This document shows positions 1-8,675 of a stretch of 64,000 nt of DNA, in pieces. The position numbers were made by a program, and so were the translations under genes. The notes beneath the pieces are model-generated. The model had not been told where the DNA came from and searched no databases. It saw only the letters and a list, made by a program, of their open reading frames with translations. The first letter of the stretch is position 1. Each line of letters begins with the position of its first letter. Origin of the DNA: Marinobacter sp. F3R11. Its GTDB lineage: Bacteria; Pseudomonadota; Gammaproteobacteria; Pseudomonadales; Oleiphilaceae. The stretch covers positions 850,516 to 914,515 of the forward strand of contig NZ_QOCH01000015.1 of NCBI RefSeq assembly GCF_003318275.1, in the 5' to 3' direction.

Positions 1-340
1 CTGCGTAGGAATACTGGTAATTAGTCAGCGAGTCGACTCGACGGGAATGGGGGGTATCCCACAATGCCCTGGTTAATTCCGCTACTGCCAATAAAGTGCG
101 CTGGTCCAGCTGGTGGTCAGCCGGTGGTGCAATGGCAATAAAGAGCGTCTCATTCTTTGTGAATTTTTCTTCGAGTCGGTCAATTTCCTGAACATCAGGA
201 TGGTTCTCACCCAAATAGACCCTGAAATCAGTACTGAAGCGAAGACTCAGCATTCCCAGAGCAGCTACCAGGAAAGCGGCGATTGAGCAGACAATTATGA
301 GGTTAGCGCGGGCTTTTACCCACGAAGTGTAGCGATCCAT
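1..340 (-). CDS. RND/MMPL-family exporter, N-terminal fragment
   Basis: The 113 codons present start at ATG (complement of 338-340) behind a GGAG ribosome binding site and run off the left edge, so only the N-terminus is seen. It begins MDRYTSWVKARANLIIV, followed by one hydrophobic helix (about residues 13-33) ending in a GMLSLRFSTDFRVYLG stretch. A single N-terminal helix followed by a periplasmic segment reading FSTDFRVYL..HP is typical of RND-superfamily MMPL-type exporters, often of hopanoid or lipid type. The substrate cannot be told from this fragment. The gene is divergent from cheV, with a 360-base gap between them. Confidence 0.7.
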   Translation of the reverse strand, partial: MDRYTSWVKARANLIIVCSIAAFLVAALGMLSLRFSTDFRVYLGENHPDVQEIDRLEEKFTKNETLFIAIAPPADHQLDQRTLLAVAELTRALWDTPHSRRVDSLTNYQYSYA

Positions 341-703
341 CCGGGTACTCCATTACCTTTGAGATCAACCACCATGTTGATCTTTTATATACAAGCCACT
401 CTTGTTTACTCAGACCCATATCCATTGATATGCTTCATTTGTGCAACAGTTCACATTCTCAGACAAAAGATTGCCGAACGTTACTCTGCCAGTCAAGTAT
501 ATATTTAACATTTTTTTACAATTCGATGCCGGCCAATTCTGGTTACCACCACGACGACGCGGAATACGATTCGTTACCAAAGTTGTCACAGCAACGGATG
601 ATAACCGCCCGTAAGCTTGCTATCTTCAGTCCCTATCGCATTTGACTACCCTTTCGCGAAAGCCCCTGCTTTCCCGGAAGGCTATGTTCGCAAGGACCGG
701 GTT
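341..703. other. Intergenic region between the divergent MMPL exporter and cheV
   Basis: No convincing gene here. It is AT-richer than its flanks (for example around 380-430 and 490-530), as expected for a promoter region serving both divergent genes. An open frame at 430-645 has no ribosome binding site, no recognisable protein features and runs into the cheV leader, so it was not called. Confidence 0.5.
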
Positions 704-1591
704 ATGACCAGCAAAACAAAACAATCCCAGAAACTCCTTCTGTTCCGCTTGTCCGGCACCCGGCTGTTCGGCATAGGCACACTGAAAATCCGTGAAATAC
801 TGCCTCTGAAGCCACTTGCCCGGCTGCCTCACAGCCATCAAGCGGTTATCGGAACTACCAGTTTCCGCGGCGCCACCGTCCCGGTAATTGATATGGCAGC
901 GGCGGTCGGTTACCGGCCGTTATCGTCAGAAGAAATGACGGGGGCTTCAATCATCATTACGGATGTTCAGCGTCAGGAAATCGGCTTCTTGGTGAGGGGC
1001 GTAGATAAAATCATTGAAGCTGACTGGAAGAAGGTAAAAGCACCACCGGCAGCACTGGGGGACAAAGCATTTATAACCGGCCTGCTGGAGGCAGAAGGCG
1101 ACATCGTTCAGCTGTTGGATGTTGAACTGCTATTGGCAAATGTATACCCCGACTCTCTGGATTCCGGGGATGTAGCACTTACGGATGTGCAGAGTGAGGT
1201 TCTGAAAGCACTCAATATACTGCTGGTGGATGATTCCCGCGTTGCCCGCAAACAACTCTGTGACGTGCTGGATGCAAAGGATATCCCCTACAAGGTTACC
1301 ACCAATGGTGACGACGCTCTGCAGATACTCCTGAGCGACAATGAGCTCGGACAACCTGTTGATATTCTGGTGAGCGATATTGAGATGCCCGGCCTGGACG
1401 GCTACGAGCTGGCATTCGATGTGCGGGACAATAGCGCGCTGAAACAGCCTTACATCATCCTGCACACATCCCTGAACAGTGAAATGAGCCTGAGTTACGC
1501 CAATCAGGTAGGTGCCAACGACGCTCTCACCAAGTTTGATGCCGACGAGCTTTTGCATGCCATGTTAAGAGGCACCATGCAACCGGCCTAA
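704..1591 (+). CDS. cheV: Chemotaxis coupling protein CheV (CheW-REC)
   Basis: 295-residue protein with a CheW domain (about residues 10-155) fused to a receiver domain (about 175-290). CheV couples chemoreceptors to the CheA kinase and its receiver can be phosphorylated, which is thought to tune signalling. Receiver landmarks are the acidic pocket in LLVDDSRVAR, the phospho-acceptor Asp in LVSDIEMPGLDG, the Thr/Ser of LHTS and the Lys of LTKFD. The frame is open from 617, but the ATG at 704 has AAGGA eight bases upstream and gives the normal CheV N-terminus (MTSKTKQSQKLLLF). No other chemotaxis gene lies nearby, so it is an orphan. Confidence 0.9.
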   Translation: MTSKTKQSQKLLLFRLSGTRLFGIGTLKIREILPLKPLARLPHSHQAVIGTTSFRGATVPVIDMAAAVGYRPLSSEEMTGASIIITDVQRQEIGFLVRGVDKIIEADWKKVKAPPAALGDKAFITGLLEAEGDIVQLLDVELLLANVYPDSLDSGDVALTDVQSEVLKALNILLVDDSRVARKQLCDVLDAKDIPYKVTTNGDDALQILLSDNELGQPVDILVSDIEMPGLDGYELAFDVRDNSALKQPYIILHTSLNSEMSLSYANQVGANDALTKFDADELLHAMLRGTMQPA

Positions 1592-1623
1592 AAGGAAGGC
1601 CGGCGCGCACCAAGGGTGCGCCC
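1583..1623. terminator. Hairpins between convergent cheV and mqo
   Basis: Two adjacent stems sit just after the cheV stop codon: CCGGCC/GGCCGG (1583-1588 with 1598-1603) and GCGCACC-AAG-GGTGCGC (1605-1621). Neither is followed by a clear T run, so they may be weak or Rho-assisted terminators between convergent genes. Confidence 0.4.
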
Positions 1624-1654
1624 GTACCTTACCGGTTCAGATCAACCGGAACTC

Positions 1655-3136
1655 TCAGTTCAGCTTCAGGGTAGAGAGCGTTCTTTCACGCACTTTGGTC
1701 AAAAGAGCTTCATCGTTCACCAGTGACTGGCCGTATGAAGGCACCATCTGTTTCATGCGTTCCTGCCACTCAGGCGTCTGGATTTTCTTGGGGAAGCAAC
1801 GCTCAATCACACTGAGCATGGCGTTCGCTGCAGTAGACGCACCAGGTGAGGCCCCGAGCAAAGCAGCCAGAGTGCCATCTTTTGATGCCACTATTTCCGT
1901 TCCGAATTCCAGCTTCCCACCGCCGCCTTTGGCCTGTTTGATAATCTGAACTCGCTGACCGGCATTACGCAGCTCCCAGTTACCTTCCCGGGCTTCCGGG
2001 AAGAAGTTACGCAGTGCCTCTACACGATCACTGTGTGACTGGAACACTTCACCAATCAGGTAGCGGGTAAGATCCATATTGCTCTTGCTCACTGACAACA
2101 TAGGCTTCAGGTTGCTGGTGCGCACGGAGCCAAACAGATCGAAGATGGAACCCTGTTTGAGGAAACGGGTGGTAAACCCTGCAAACGGGCCAAACAGAAG
2201 GGCCGGTTCACCGTTGATAATACGGGTATCCAGATGAGGCACCGACATGGGTGGCGCGCCAATAGGAGCCTTACCGTATACCTTGGAGTGGTGCTTTTTC
2301 ACCACTTCCGGGTCACGGCATACCAGCCACTGACCGCTGACGGGAAACCCGCCATAGCCACGGGCTTCATCAATTCCGGATTTCTGCAGCATAGGCAAAG
2401 CGCCACCGCCAGCACCCAGAAATACAAATTCCGTTTCCAGCTTGGTGAGCTCACCCGTATGCTGATTTTTAACCCGGACTTTCCAACGACCGTTATCGCG
2501 TTGGTCAATGTAATGCACCGGGCAGCCCAGCATCAGTTCGAAGTTAGGCTGGCTTTGCAGATAATCAACCATATTGCGGGTCAAAGAACCAAAATCCACG
2601 TCCGAACCATGGCGGATACGGGTAGCAGCAACACGTTGCATAGGATCCCGGCCCTGAACAATCAGAGGCATCCACTCTTCCAGGTCCCGGGGCGACTCAG
2701 TGTATTCCATATCACGGAACAGGTGATGGGCACTCAGACGCTCGTAGCGGCGTTTGAGGAATGCCACATCATCTTCACCCCAGACAAAACTCTGATGCGG
2801 TGTGCGATTGATAAATTTTGAAGGCTCGGGCAGCATGCCCTGCTCTACCAGATGCGACCAGAACTGCAGGGACACCTCAAATTGCGCATTGATCTGAAGC
2901 GCACGCTCAATTGCCACGTCGCCGTCGTCGGTCTCGGGCGTGTAGTTGAGTTCACAGTATCCCGCATGTCCGGTTCCTGCATTATTCCACCCGTCTGTAC
3001 TCTCATGCGCAACGTGATCAAGACGTTCCAGCATGACAATGTTCAACGACGGGTCCAACTGTCTTAGCATCATGCCGAGGGTAGCGCTCATGACACCACC
3101 TCCGACCAACACTACGTCTGCCTGTTTTACGGCCAT
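1655..3136 (-). CDS. mqo: Malate:quinone oxidoreductase
   Basis: 493 residues, the normal length for this membrane-associated FAD enzyme, which oxidises malate to oxaloacetate and passes electrons to quinone in the TCA cycle. The N-terminal FAD-binding segment is VVLVGGGVMSATLG, and the Mqo-specific segments STDGWNNAGTGHAGYCELN and LGASPGASTAANAML are visible. The start at 3136 is an ATG with an AAGGTGAAG ribosome binding site. It stands alone, convergent with cheV. A separate fumC lies 6 kb away. Confidence 0.96.
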   Translation of the reverse strand: MAVKQADVVLVGGGVMSATLGMMLRQLDPSLNIVMLERLDHVAHESTDGWNNAGTGHAGYCELNYTPETDDGDVAIERALQINAQFEVSLQFWSHLVEQGMLPEPSKFINRTPHQSFVWGEDDVAFLKRRYERLSAHHLFRDMEYTESPRDLEEWMPLIVQGRDPMQRVAATRIRHGSDVDFGSLTRNMVDYLQSQPNFELMLGCPVHYIDQRDNGRWKVRVKNQHTGELTKLETEFVFLGAGGGALPMLQKSGIDEARGYGGFPVSGQWLVCRDPEVVKKHHSKVYGKAPIGAPPMSVPHLDTRIINGEPALLFGPFAGFTTRFLKQGSIFDLFGSVRTSNLKPMLSVSKSNMDLTRYLIGEVFQSHSDRVEALRNFFPEAREGNWELRNAGQRVQIIKQAKGGGGKLEFGTEIVASKDGTLAALLGASPGASTAANAMLSVIERCFPKKIQTPEWQERMKQMVPSYGQSLVNDEALLTKVRERTLSTLKLN

Positions 3137-3631
3137 TGGTTCTTCACCTTAGCTAGTATGAACCTTTCGCCCCTCCACGATCAGCGGAGAGGTCTGTCGG
3201 ATGCCGGCATATCGCAAGGTAAAAGGCGTTACCGTGAGCATCCGTTCTGAATGTGCGCGTAATTATCCGGATTTTCGCAGAAATATAAATTGCGATTATA
3301 AACAATCCCGAACCGGTATATGGGCTGTGCCCTAGTCTAGCGGTTATTGCTTTAGCATACGAACAGCGACTTGTACCGGGTATAGGTAATCATCCGGGTC
3401 TGTCGTGAAGTGACAAGCGACTCCAAATTCTCCCTTCTTTAGGAGGCAATATCACCGCAACTTTAGTCTCATGCCCTGCTCTGACTACAATAATACCACT
3501 TCATCCGAAAGGGGCTGACCTCAAAGGCCCTTATGCGGTATCTTTCACACCTTCCTGGCGCAGACACCTCCGTTTTTTCCCCTGGGGTGCAGGCGCCTGC
3601 TTTGCAGAAGATACCTGACTGAGGTTTATCT
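3137..3631. other. Long intergenic region between mqo and the antiporter gene
   Basis: Almost 500 bases between divergent genes. It should hold the mqo promoter and the antiporter promoter. A 15-codon frame (3471-3518) was examined, but the only nearby AGGAGG (3441-3446) is 25 bases upstream, too far to serve it. A CTTTAGT-centred inverted repeat lies at 3457-3470. No RNA gene or riboswitch was recognised. Confidence 0.5.
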
Positions 3632-4615
3632 ATGGTAATGGCTACTGGCGCAATCATCGCCGGCCTTGTATTGCTGGTCTGGAGCGCAGACAAATTCGTG
3701 GAAGGGGCGGCTGCAACAGCCAAACACCTGGGAATGCCCACACTCCTGATCGGCATGGTGATTATCGGTTTTGGTACTTCGGCGCCGGAACTTGCTGTTT
3801 CAGCCATGGCAGCCGCCGACGGCAATCCCGGGCTCGCACTGGGTAACGGGTATGGCTCCAATATTACCAACATAGCGCTGATTGTAGGCCTGACGGCGGT
3901 GATAGCCCCTATCGCCGTTCACTCCCAGGTTATCCGGAAAGAACTTCCCTTGCTTGTGGTGCTTACTCTGATTGCTGGCGCCCAGTTGCTGGATGGTGAG
4001 CTCTCACGGATTGATGGCTGGGTATTGCTGGGCGTGTTTACTGCCGTTATGGGCTGGTCAATATTCCAGGGTATGCGAAGTAAAGGTGATTCTCTGACAT
4101 CTGAAGCCGAAGCCCAGATCGGCCCGGAGCTCATGCCAATGAAAACAGCCATAATATGGCTGATTATTGGCCTTATCCTGCTGGTTGCCAGCTCCCGCCT
4201 ATTGGTCTGGGGCGCAGTCACTATTGCCCAAAGCCTTGGAGTCAGTGATCTGGTCATAGGTCTGACCATCGTCGCTATTGGCACATCTCTGCCAGAGCTG
4301 GCCTCAGCCCTGGCTGCCGTCCGCAAAAATGAACACGATCTGATTCTGGGTAACATTCTCGGTTCAGGCATCTTCAACACCCTTGCAGTTGTCGGCCTCG
4401 CCGCTGTTATCCAGCCGCTGTCCGTGGACCCGGAAGTGCTGTACCGGGACTGGACACTGATGCTGGTTCTGACCCTGAGCCTGCTGGTTATGGGTTTTGG
4501 AATGACTGGCTGGCGAAAAATCATCAGCCGGTTTGACGGTTCCATTCTGCTGCTGGTTTACGTTGCGTACACCGGGTACCTGCTATCCACAGTTGTTGCC
4601 GCCACCACTGGCTGA
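3632..4615 (+). CDS. Calcium/sodium antiporter, CaCA family (YrbG type)
   Basis: 327-residue inner-membrane protein with about ten hydrophobic helices in two homologous halves. Each half carries the alpha-repeat signature of cation/Ca exchangers: GFGTSAPELAVSAMAA (about residues 48-63) and AIGTSLPELASALAA (about 213-227), with N-rich partner segments GNGYGSNITNIAL and GNILGSGIFNTLAV. The acidic residue of each PEL motif is the expected cation ligand. The likely role is Na+ or H+ dependent Ca2+ extrusion. The start at 3632 has a GAGG ribosome binding site. The tail after residue 150 is typical, and no truncation is seen. Confidence 0.9.
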   Translation: MVMATGAIIAGLVLLVWSADKFVEGAAATAKHLGMPTLLIGMVIIGFGTSAPELAVSAMAAADGNPGLALGNGYGSNITNIALIVGLTAVIAPIAVHSQVIRKELPLLVVLTLIAGAQLLDGELSRIDGWVLLGVFTAVMGWSIFQGMRSKGDSLTSEAEAQIGPELMPMKTAIIWLIIGLILLVASSRLLVWGAVTIAQSLGVSDLVIGLTIVAIGTSLPELASALAAVRKNEHDLILGNILGSGIFNTLAVVGLAAVIQPLSVDPEVLYRDWTLMLVLTLSLLVMGFGMTGWRKIISRFDGSILLLVYVAYTGYLLSTVVAATTG

Positions 4616-4655
4616 CAACAAAGCCTGTCCCTCAACCTCGTCGATACCGCTTGAA

Positions 4656-4675
4656 CGGGCGTATGAATACGCCCG
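4656..4675. other. Perfect hairpin downstream of the antiporter gene
   Basis: CGGGCGTA-TGAA-TACGCCCG, an eight-base-pair stem with a four-base loop, 40 bases after the antiporter stop codon. It is followed by AAAAA on the + strand, not T, so it does not look like a normal intrinsic terminator. It may protect mRNA ends or act with Rho. Confidence 0.4.
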
Positions 4676-4711
4676 AAAAAGTGTTGCTCATTATTCAACC
4701 ATCGCCTATAC

Positions 4712-4727
4712 GTTATAAGGATATAAC
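4712..4727. promoter_or_regulatory. Inverted repeat upstream of the sulfite dehydrogenase gene
   Basis: GTTATA-AGGA-TATAAC, a six-base inverted repeat about 60 bases before the sorA start codon. It could be an operator or part of the promoter. No regulator is identifiable from the neighbours. Confidence 0.3.
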
Positions 4728-4786
4728 CTGCGCCTTCCGGAGCAGGCCTGCACCGTCCAACCACAAATCCAATAAGGAGACGGATC

Positions 4787-6013
4787 ATGAAACAGGAAAC
4801 ATCTCTGGAGCAGGGCCCCGATGATCAGGGCCTTGAAAACCCCAATCGCCGAAAACTTCTGATCGGAAGCGCCGGCGCCATGGCAGCCGTGAGCCTGCTG
4901 GGCTTTACCCCTCTCGCAAAAGCCGATGAGCCGAAAACACTTCCGGATTATGCTGCCTGGAAAGAACGCAACGCGCTGATTGTACACAGTACCAACACCA
5001 TGGAAACCCAGCGCGGTGCCATTGGCAACGGGGTTATTACAGCAAGCGACCGCCTGTTCGTTCGCAACAATTTACCCGCCCCTCCCGCCTCGGTTACCGA
5101 AAACCCGGATGCGTGGGAGCTACATATCGAAGGCGTCAGGAATCCACGCACGCTGACGGTGCGGGAATTGAAGAATATGGGGGTTACGACTGTTGCCTCC
5201 GTGCTCCAGTGCTCGGGTAATGGCCGGGCATTTTTCCCTCACGGTGCCAGCGGAACCCAATGGTCGGTTGGCGCTGCAGGTTGTGTCATGTGGACCGGCG
5301 TACCGCTGAAGGATGTTGTCGAAGCCCTCGGAGGCCCCGTCGAAGGAGCCAGGTACATCACCAGTACCGGAGGCGAATCCCTGCCTGAAGGTCTTGACCC
5401 CAAAACCATCATGGTGGAGCGATCCGTGCCAACCAGGGCAATGGAAAGCGCGCTTCTAGCCTGGGAAATGAATGACGAACCCCTGCCCCATACCCACGGT
5501 GGCCCCCTGCGAATGGTCGTACCAGGTTACTACGGCGTAAATAACGTCAAATACGTGAAAAACATCGCCTTTACCAGGGAACAAACCGACGCAAAAATCC
5601 AGGCCTCTGGCTACCGGATACGGGATGTCGGCGTGAAAGGCGCACCAGACCAGCCGTCCATGTGGGAAATGAACGTCAAATCCTGGATAACTGCGCCGCT
5701 GGGAAGCGGTCGAAGTGGCAGGAACATGATCTACGGCGTGGCTTTTGGCGGAACAACAGCCCTGGAAAAGGTTGAGGTTTCCGTGGATGGTGGCAAAACC
5801 TGGAAACAGGCTCGGTTCCTGGGTCCCGATCTCGGCCCCTATGCCTGGCGCCCCTTCGTTCTGTCCGCAGATCTGCCGGCCGGACAGCATCAAATTGCCA
5901 GCCGGGCTACCGACGTTCTGGGCAACAGCCAGCCTGAGGGCCGGACCGAGAACGAGCGTGGTTACGGCCACAATGGCTGGAGCGACCACGGAGTTACGGT
6001 CACACTCAGTTAA
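4787..6013 (+). CDS. sorA: Periplasmic molybdopterin sulfite dehydrogenase (SorA-like)
   Basis: 408 residues. A Tat signal (NRRKLLIGSAGAMAAVSLLG, then a cleavage site near ALAKA) directs a folded, cofactor-loaded enzyme to the periplasm. The sulfite-oxidase-type molybdopterin domain includes the cysteine expected to ligate Mo in VLQCSGNGR, followed by a C-terminal Mo-co dimerisation domain (VEVSVDGGKTWKQARF). Together with the cytochrome encoded next it would oxidise sulfite to sulfate and reduce cytochrome c, as in the SorAB enzyme. SoxC-like activity is the main alternative, but no other sox cluster gene is adjacent. A GGAG ribosome binding site precedes the ATG. Confidence 0.88.
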   Translation: MKQETSLEQGPDDQGLENPNRRKLLIGSAGAMAAVSLLGFTPLAKADEPKTLPDYAAWKERNALIVHSTNTMETQRGAIGNGVITASDRLFVRNNLPAPPASVTENPDAWELHIEGVRNPRTLTVRELKNMGVTTVASVLQCSGNGRAFFPHGASGTQWSVGAAGCVMWTGVPLKDVVEALGGPVEGARYITSTGGESLPEGLDPKTIMVERSVPTRAMESALLAWEMNDEPLPHTHGGPLRMVVPGYYGVNNVKYVKNIAFTREQTDAKIQASGYRIRDVGVKGAPDQPSMWEMNVKSWITAPLGSGRSGRNMIYGVAFGGTTALEKVEVSVDGGKTWKQARFLGPDLGPYAWRPFVLSADLPAGQHQIASRATDVLGNSQPEGRTENERGYGHNGWSDHGVTVTLS

Positions 6014-6019
6014 CAACAG

Positions 6020-6050
6020 GTGGGGCTGCCAGGGAATAACGCAGCCCCAC
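6020..6050 (+). other. Strong intercistronic hairpin between sorA and sorB
   Basis: GTGGGGCTGC (6020-6029) pairs perfectly with GCAGCCCCAC (6041-6050) across an 11-base loop. No T run follows, so it is more likely an mRNA stability or expression-ratio element than a terminator. Confidence 0.55.
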
Positions 6051-6071
6051 TGTCCGTCCGGAATGCAAAAT

Positions 6072-6392
6072 ATGAGAAAAACGGCAGTACTGCTGGCTGT
6101 ATCTCTGGCTGGCCTATCGTCCCTTGCTCACGCCAGTGATACCGAAAAGGGAAAGCTGGTTTTCACACAGGAAGCCCAGCCCTCCTGCACGCTGTGTCAC
6201 ACACTTGCGGATGCAGGTTCGGCCGGAGAAATCGGCCCTGATCTGGACGAGCTGAAACCATCCCGGGAACAGGTTATCAACGCAGTTACAAGCGGCGTCG
6301 GCATCATGCCGCCATTCGGTGAATTGTTGTCTTCAGACCAGATTCAGGCAGTCGCTCGCTACGTAACCAGCGTAACGGGCGGGGAAAACTAG
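6072..6392 (+). CDS. sorB: Monohaem cytochrome c, SorB-like
   Basis: 106-residue exported cytochrome. A signal peptide (MRKTAVLLAVSLAGLSSLAHA) is followed by one haem-binding CTLCH motif and an axial methionine candidate in GIMPPFGELL. Its place right after sorA, in the same direction, indicates that it accepts electrons from the sulfite dehydrogenase. An in-frame ATG at 6063 is possible, but the CGGAA just upstream is properly spaced only from the ATG at 6072. The TAG stop overlaps the msrB stop on the other strand. Confidence 0.85.
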   Translation: MRKTAVLLAVSLAGLSSLAHASDTEKGKLVFTQEAQPSCTLCHTLADAGSAGEIGPDLDELKPSREQVINAVTSGVGIMPPFGELLSSDQIQAVARYVTSVTGGEN

Positions 6393-6402
6393 CCGTTTTC
6401 CC
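6382..6402. terminator. Bidirectional terminator at the sorB/msrB stop codons
   Basis: GGGAAAAC-tagcc-GTTTTCCC. The palindrome holds the stop codons of both convergent genes in its CTAG centre (6389-6392). The T-rich 3' arm in each direction fits a short bidirectional intrinsic terminator. Confidence 0.5.
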
Positions 6403-6814
6403 GAAACACCAGCGCAACAGAGTTCAGGCAATATCGCCGCCCTGTTGGGGGTGGACCGTCCGGAAATACATGCCCCAGATGGCTGTCACAACGTGGGCAC
6501 CTGACTTCAGTACGGGTCATGCCCAGACTGGTGTCCTCGATATAACGAATATGCTCTGGATCAAAGGGCTGAAAAAAGCTTGGCCAGCCGGTTCCGGAAT
6601 CAAACTTGGAACTGGAACTGAACAGGGGCAGCTCACAGAGCCGGCAGTGATAAACACCTTCGAGCTTGTTGTCCAGCAAAGTGCCACAGAAAGGATGTTC
6701 CGTTCCGTGATCCAGCAGCACCCGGCGCTCTTCCGGTGTAAGACTGGCCGCCTTCTCTTGGACTTGTGCTTCTGTCAGAGGTGTCAGGTCATAACCTGCA
6801 GCGGAACTACCCAT
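6389..6814 (-). CDS. msrB: Peptide-methionine (R)-S-oxide reductase MsrB
   Basis: 141 residues, normal length. It reduces methionine-R-sulfoxide in proteins. The zinc-binding pairs are CRLC and CPRC, the core reads HLGHVFPDGP, and the catalytic cysteine lies in RYCLNSVAL near the C-terminus. No signal peptide, so cytoplasmic. A GAGGAGATAAC ribosome binding site sits at the start. It lies 12 bases downstream of msrA in the same direction, forming a two-gene repair operon. Confidence 0.96.
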   Translation of the reverse strand: MGSSAAGYDLTPLTEAQVQEKAASLTPEERRVLLDHGTEHPFCGTLLDNKLEGVYHCRLCELPLFSSSSKFDSGTGWPSFFQPFDPEHIRYIEDTSLGMTRTEVRCPRCDSHLGHVFPDGPPPTGRRYCLNSVALVFRENG

Positions 6815-6826
6815 TTTGTTATCTCC

Positions 6827-7477
6827 TCAGGCAAGATTGTCGTCGGGGCCGGAGTACTCGGGCTTTAGCCGGCCACTAAAGTCGTCAATCAACTTTTCCA
6901 TTTTCGGGGCAGCCACCGCCATGATGTATGGCTGGTATGGGTTACGCGCCGCAAAATTCTGGTGGTGCGCCTCCGCCGGGAAAAACGCCTCCAGCGGCTC
7001 CAGTGTAGTAACTATCGGATCTGGATAGACTCCGGCCTCATCCAGCTGGCGAATGTACGACTCCGCAACCTGTTTCTGCTCAGGGGTTTCGTAAAAAATT
7101 GCAGAACGGTACTGGGTGCCCCTGTCGTTACCCTGGCGGTTAAGCTGAGTGGGATCGTGAGCTACTGAGAAAAACACCCGAAGTAATTCACCAAAACTGA
7201 TTTGAGCAGGGTCATAGTGCACGTCCACCACTTCCGCATGGCCGGTTGTGCCTGTGCACACAGCTTCGTAGTTGGCGGTCTCCGGCGCCCCACCGGCATA
7301 ACCCGACTCTACACGGGTTACACCATCCAGAGCCAGAAACACCGCCTCCACACACCAGAAGCAACCGCCGGCAAGAACGATTCTCTGCTCTGCCTCCTGT
7401 GCAGGCAGATCCTGCTTGGGCTCTGGAAAGCGGCTTCGGGCTACTTTCAGGCCCGGGATGCTGCATGATGATGCCAT
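6827..7477 (-). CDS. msrA: Peptide-methionine (S)-S-oxide reductase MsrA
   Basis: 216 residues. It reduces methionine-S-sulfoxide. The catalytic motif GGCFWCVEAVF and the family segment GYAGGAPETANYEAVCTGTTGHAE are present. The frame is open upstream to 7687, but the start chosen is the ATG at 7477, preceded by AGAGGT at good spacing and giving the usual short leader (MASSCSIPG). The region before it lacks MsrA similarity. It is the first gene of the msrA-msrB operon and divergent from the metallophosphoesterase gene. Confidence 0.95.
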   Translation of the reverse strand: MASSCSIPGLKVARSRFPEPKQDLPAQEAEQRIVLAGGCFWCVEAVFLALDGVTRVESGYAGGAPETANYEAVCTGTTGHAEVVDVHYDPAQISFGELLRVFFSVAHDPTQLNRQGNDRGTQYRSAIFYETPEQKQVAESYIRQLDEAGVYPDPIVTTLEPLEAFFPAEAHHQNFAARNPYQPYIMAVAAPKMEKLIDDFSGRLKPEYSGPDDNLA

Positions 7478-7697
7478 AATGACCTCTACTACGAATATGA
7501 ATGTCGACAGACTACAGAGTGTGGCCGCAAAACCAGTTTTTTTCCAACCAACGGCGACATGTCGGTGTGAATGGCCCTCCCGGCAGGAGATACGCACAAG
7601 TGCCAACCAGGTTGCATCGTTTCTGCCGCCTATCATAATGTGAGAGCAGGCTTGGCAAAACAATGCACCAGACCAGCCTGAAACCAAAGGACAACAG

Positions 7698-8675
7698 ATG
7701 ACCTCACCGGCCCGAACACCAGAACATCAGGATGAGCTTCTGGAGTATCGCCTGAGTCTGAGACTTGGGCCGGTTCATGCTCGTCAGCGCCTTGGCATTG
7801 AGCGAGAGACCGAAGCCAGGGTATTCGGCCGGGATCACGCTTCGTTTCATATGGAGAACCTGACATCCGCGCCCGGTTTTATCCGTTTCTGTCTGAGAAT
7901 TGCAGGGTTACTCGGGCGTGGGCAGGCTAATAGCCGGCGGCTGAAAACAGCTTACAACAGCTTTCACTTACCGGATCTGCCAGCTTCATTCGAAGGCTTT
8001 CGTATCCTCCACCTGACGGATCTCCACGTGGATATGGATGAAGCCAATCTCGAAGCGGTTATAAGGCAGATATCTCCGCTGGATTATGACCTGTGTGTAC
8101 TTACAGGCGATTACCGCAAGCAGACCTGGGGACCGGTTGAAGCGGCTCTTGGCGGCATGATGCGGCTACGGGAGGCCATTCGCGGGCCAGCCTATGCCGT
8201 TCTTGGCAACCACGACAGTGTACGCATGGTGCCTGCACTGGAAGATATGGGCTTCGCCCTGCTGATGAACGAAATGATTCCCATAGAACGGGATGGCGAG
8301 TGCCTTTACCTGGCCGGGGTTGATGATCCGCATTTTTACAAGGTTCACAACCTGCAACGGGCCGGAGATGATATTCCCCCCGGAGGCATCAGCCTGCTTC
8401 TCAGTCATACACCTGAAATCTGGAGGGAAGCCTCCCACGCCGGCTACGACATGTTCCTGTGTGGCCATACCCACGGTGGCCAGATCTGCCTGCCCGGAGG
8501 TATTCCGTTAACACTGGACGCCGACTGCCCGCGCCATCTGGGCCGCGGCTACTGGCAGACAAACGGCATGCAGGGGTATACCTCTCCCGGAGCGGGTACA
8601 TCAGTTGTTAATGTTCGCCTTAATTGCCCGCCGGAAGTAACCATTCACACCCTGACCCGCGGCCCGTCTCAGTGA
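7698..8675 (+). CDS. Metallophosphoesterase (YkuE-like)
   Basis: 325 residues. All five blocks of the calcineurin-like metallophosphoesterase fold are visible: LTDLHVD, LTGDYR, GNHDSVR, LLLSHTPE and CGHTHGGQ, which together bind two metal ions. The first 90 residues are extra, without a clear signal peptide, although a weakly hydrophobic stretch (FIRFCLRIAGLLG) may associate with the membrane. The best-known relatives (YkuE) act on cell envelope phosphoesters, but the substrate here is unknown. An AAGGAC ribosome binding site supports the start. The end overlaps the convergent neighbour by seven bases. Confidence 0.85.
   Translation: MTSPARTPEHQDELLEYRLSLRLGPVHARQRLGIERETEARVFGRDHASFHMENLTSAPGFIRFCLRIAGLLGRGQANSRRLKTAYNSFHLPDLPASFEGFRILHLTDLHVDMDEANLEAVIRQISPLDYDLCVLTGDYRKQTWGPVEAALGGMMRLREAIRGPAYAVLGNHDSVRMVPALEDMGFALLMNEMIPIERDGECLYLAGVDDPHFYKVHNLQRAGDDIPPGGISLLLSHTPEIWREASHAGYDMFLCGHTHGGQICLPGGIPLTLDADCPRHLGRGYWQTNGMQGYTSPGAGTSVVNVRLNCPPEVTIHTLTRGPSQ

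Noticed and set aside
430-645. 71-codon frame before cheV
   Set aside because: No ribosome binding site, no recognisable protein features, overlaps the cheV leader.
3471-3518. 15-codon leader peptide before the antiporter gene
   Set aside because: The only AGGAGG is 25 bases away and the codons show no regulatory pattern.
3137-3631. Possible metal-responsive riboswitch before the cation antiporter
   Set aside because: No recognisable conserved riboswitch core was found by eye; a covariance-model search would be needed to reopen it.
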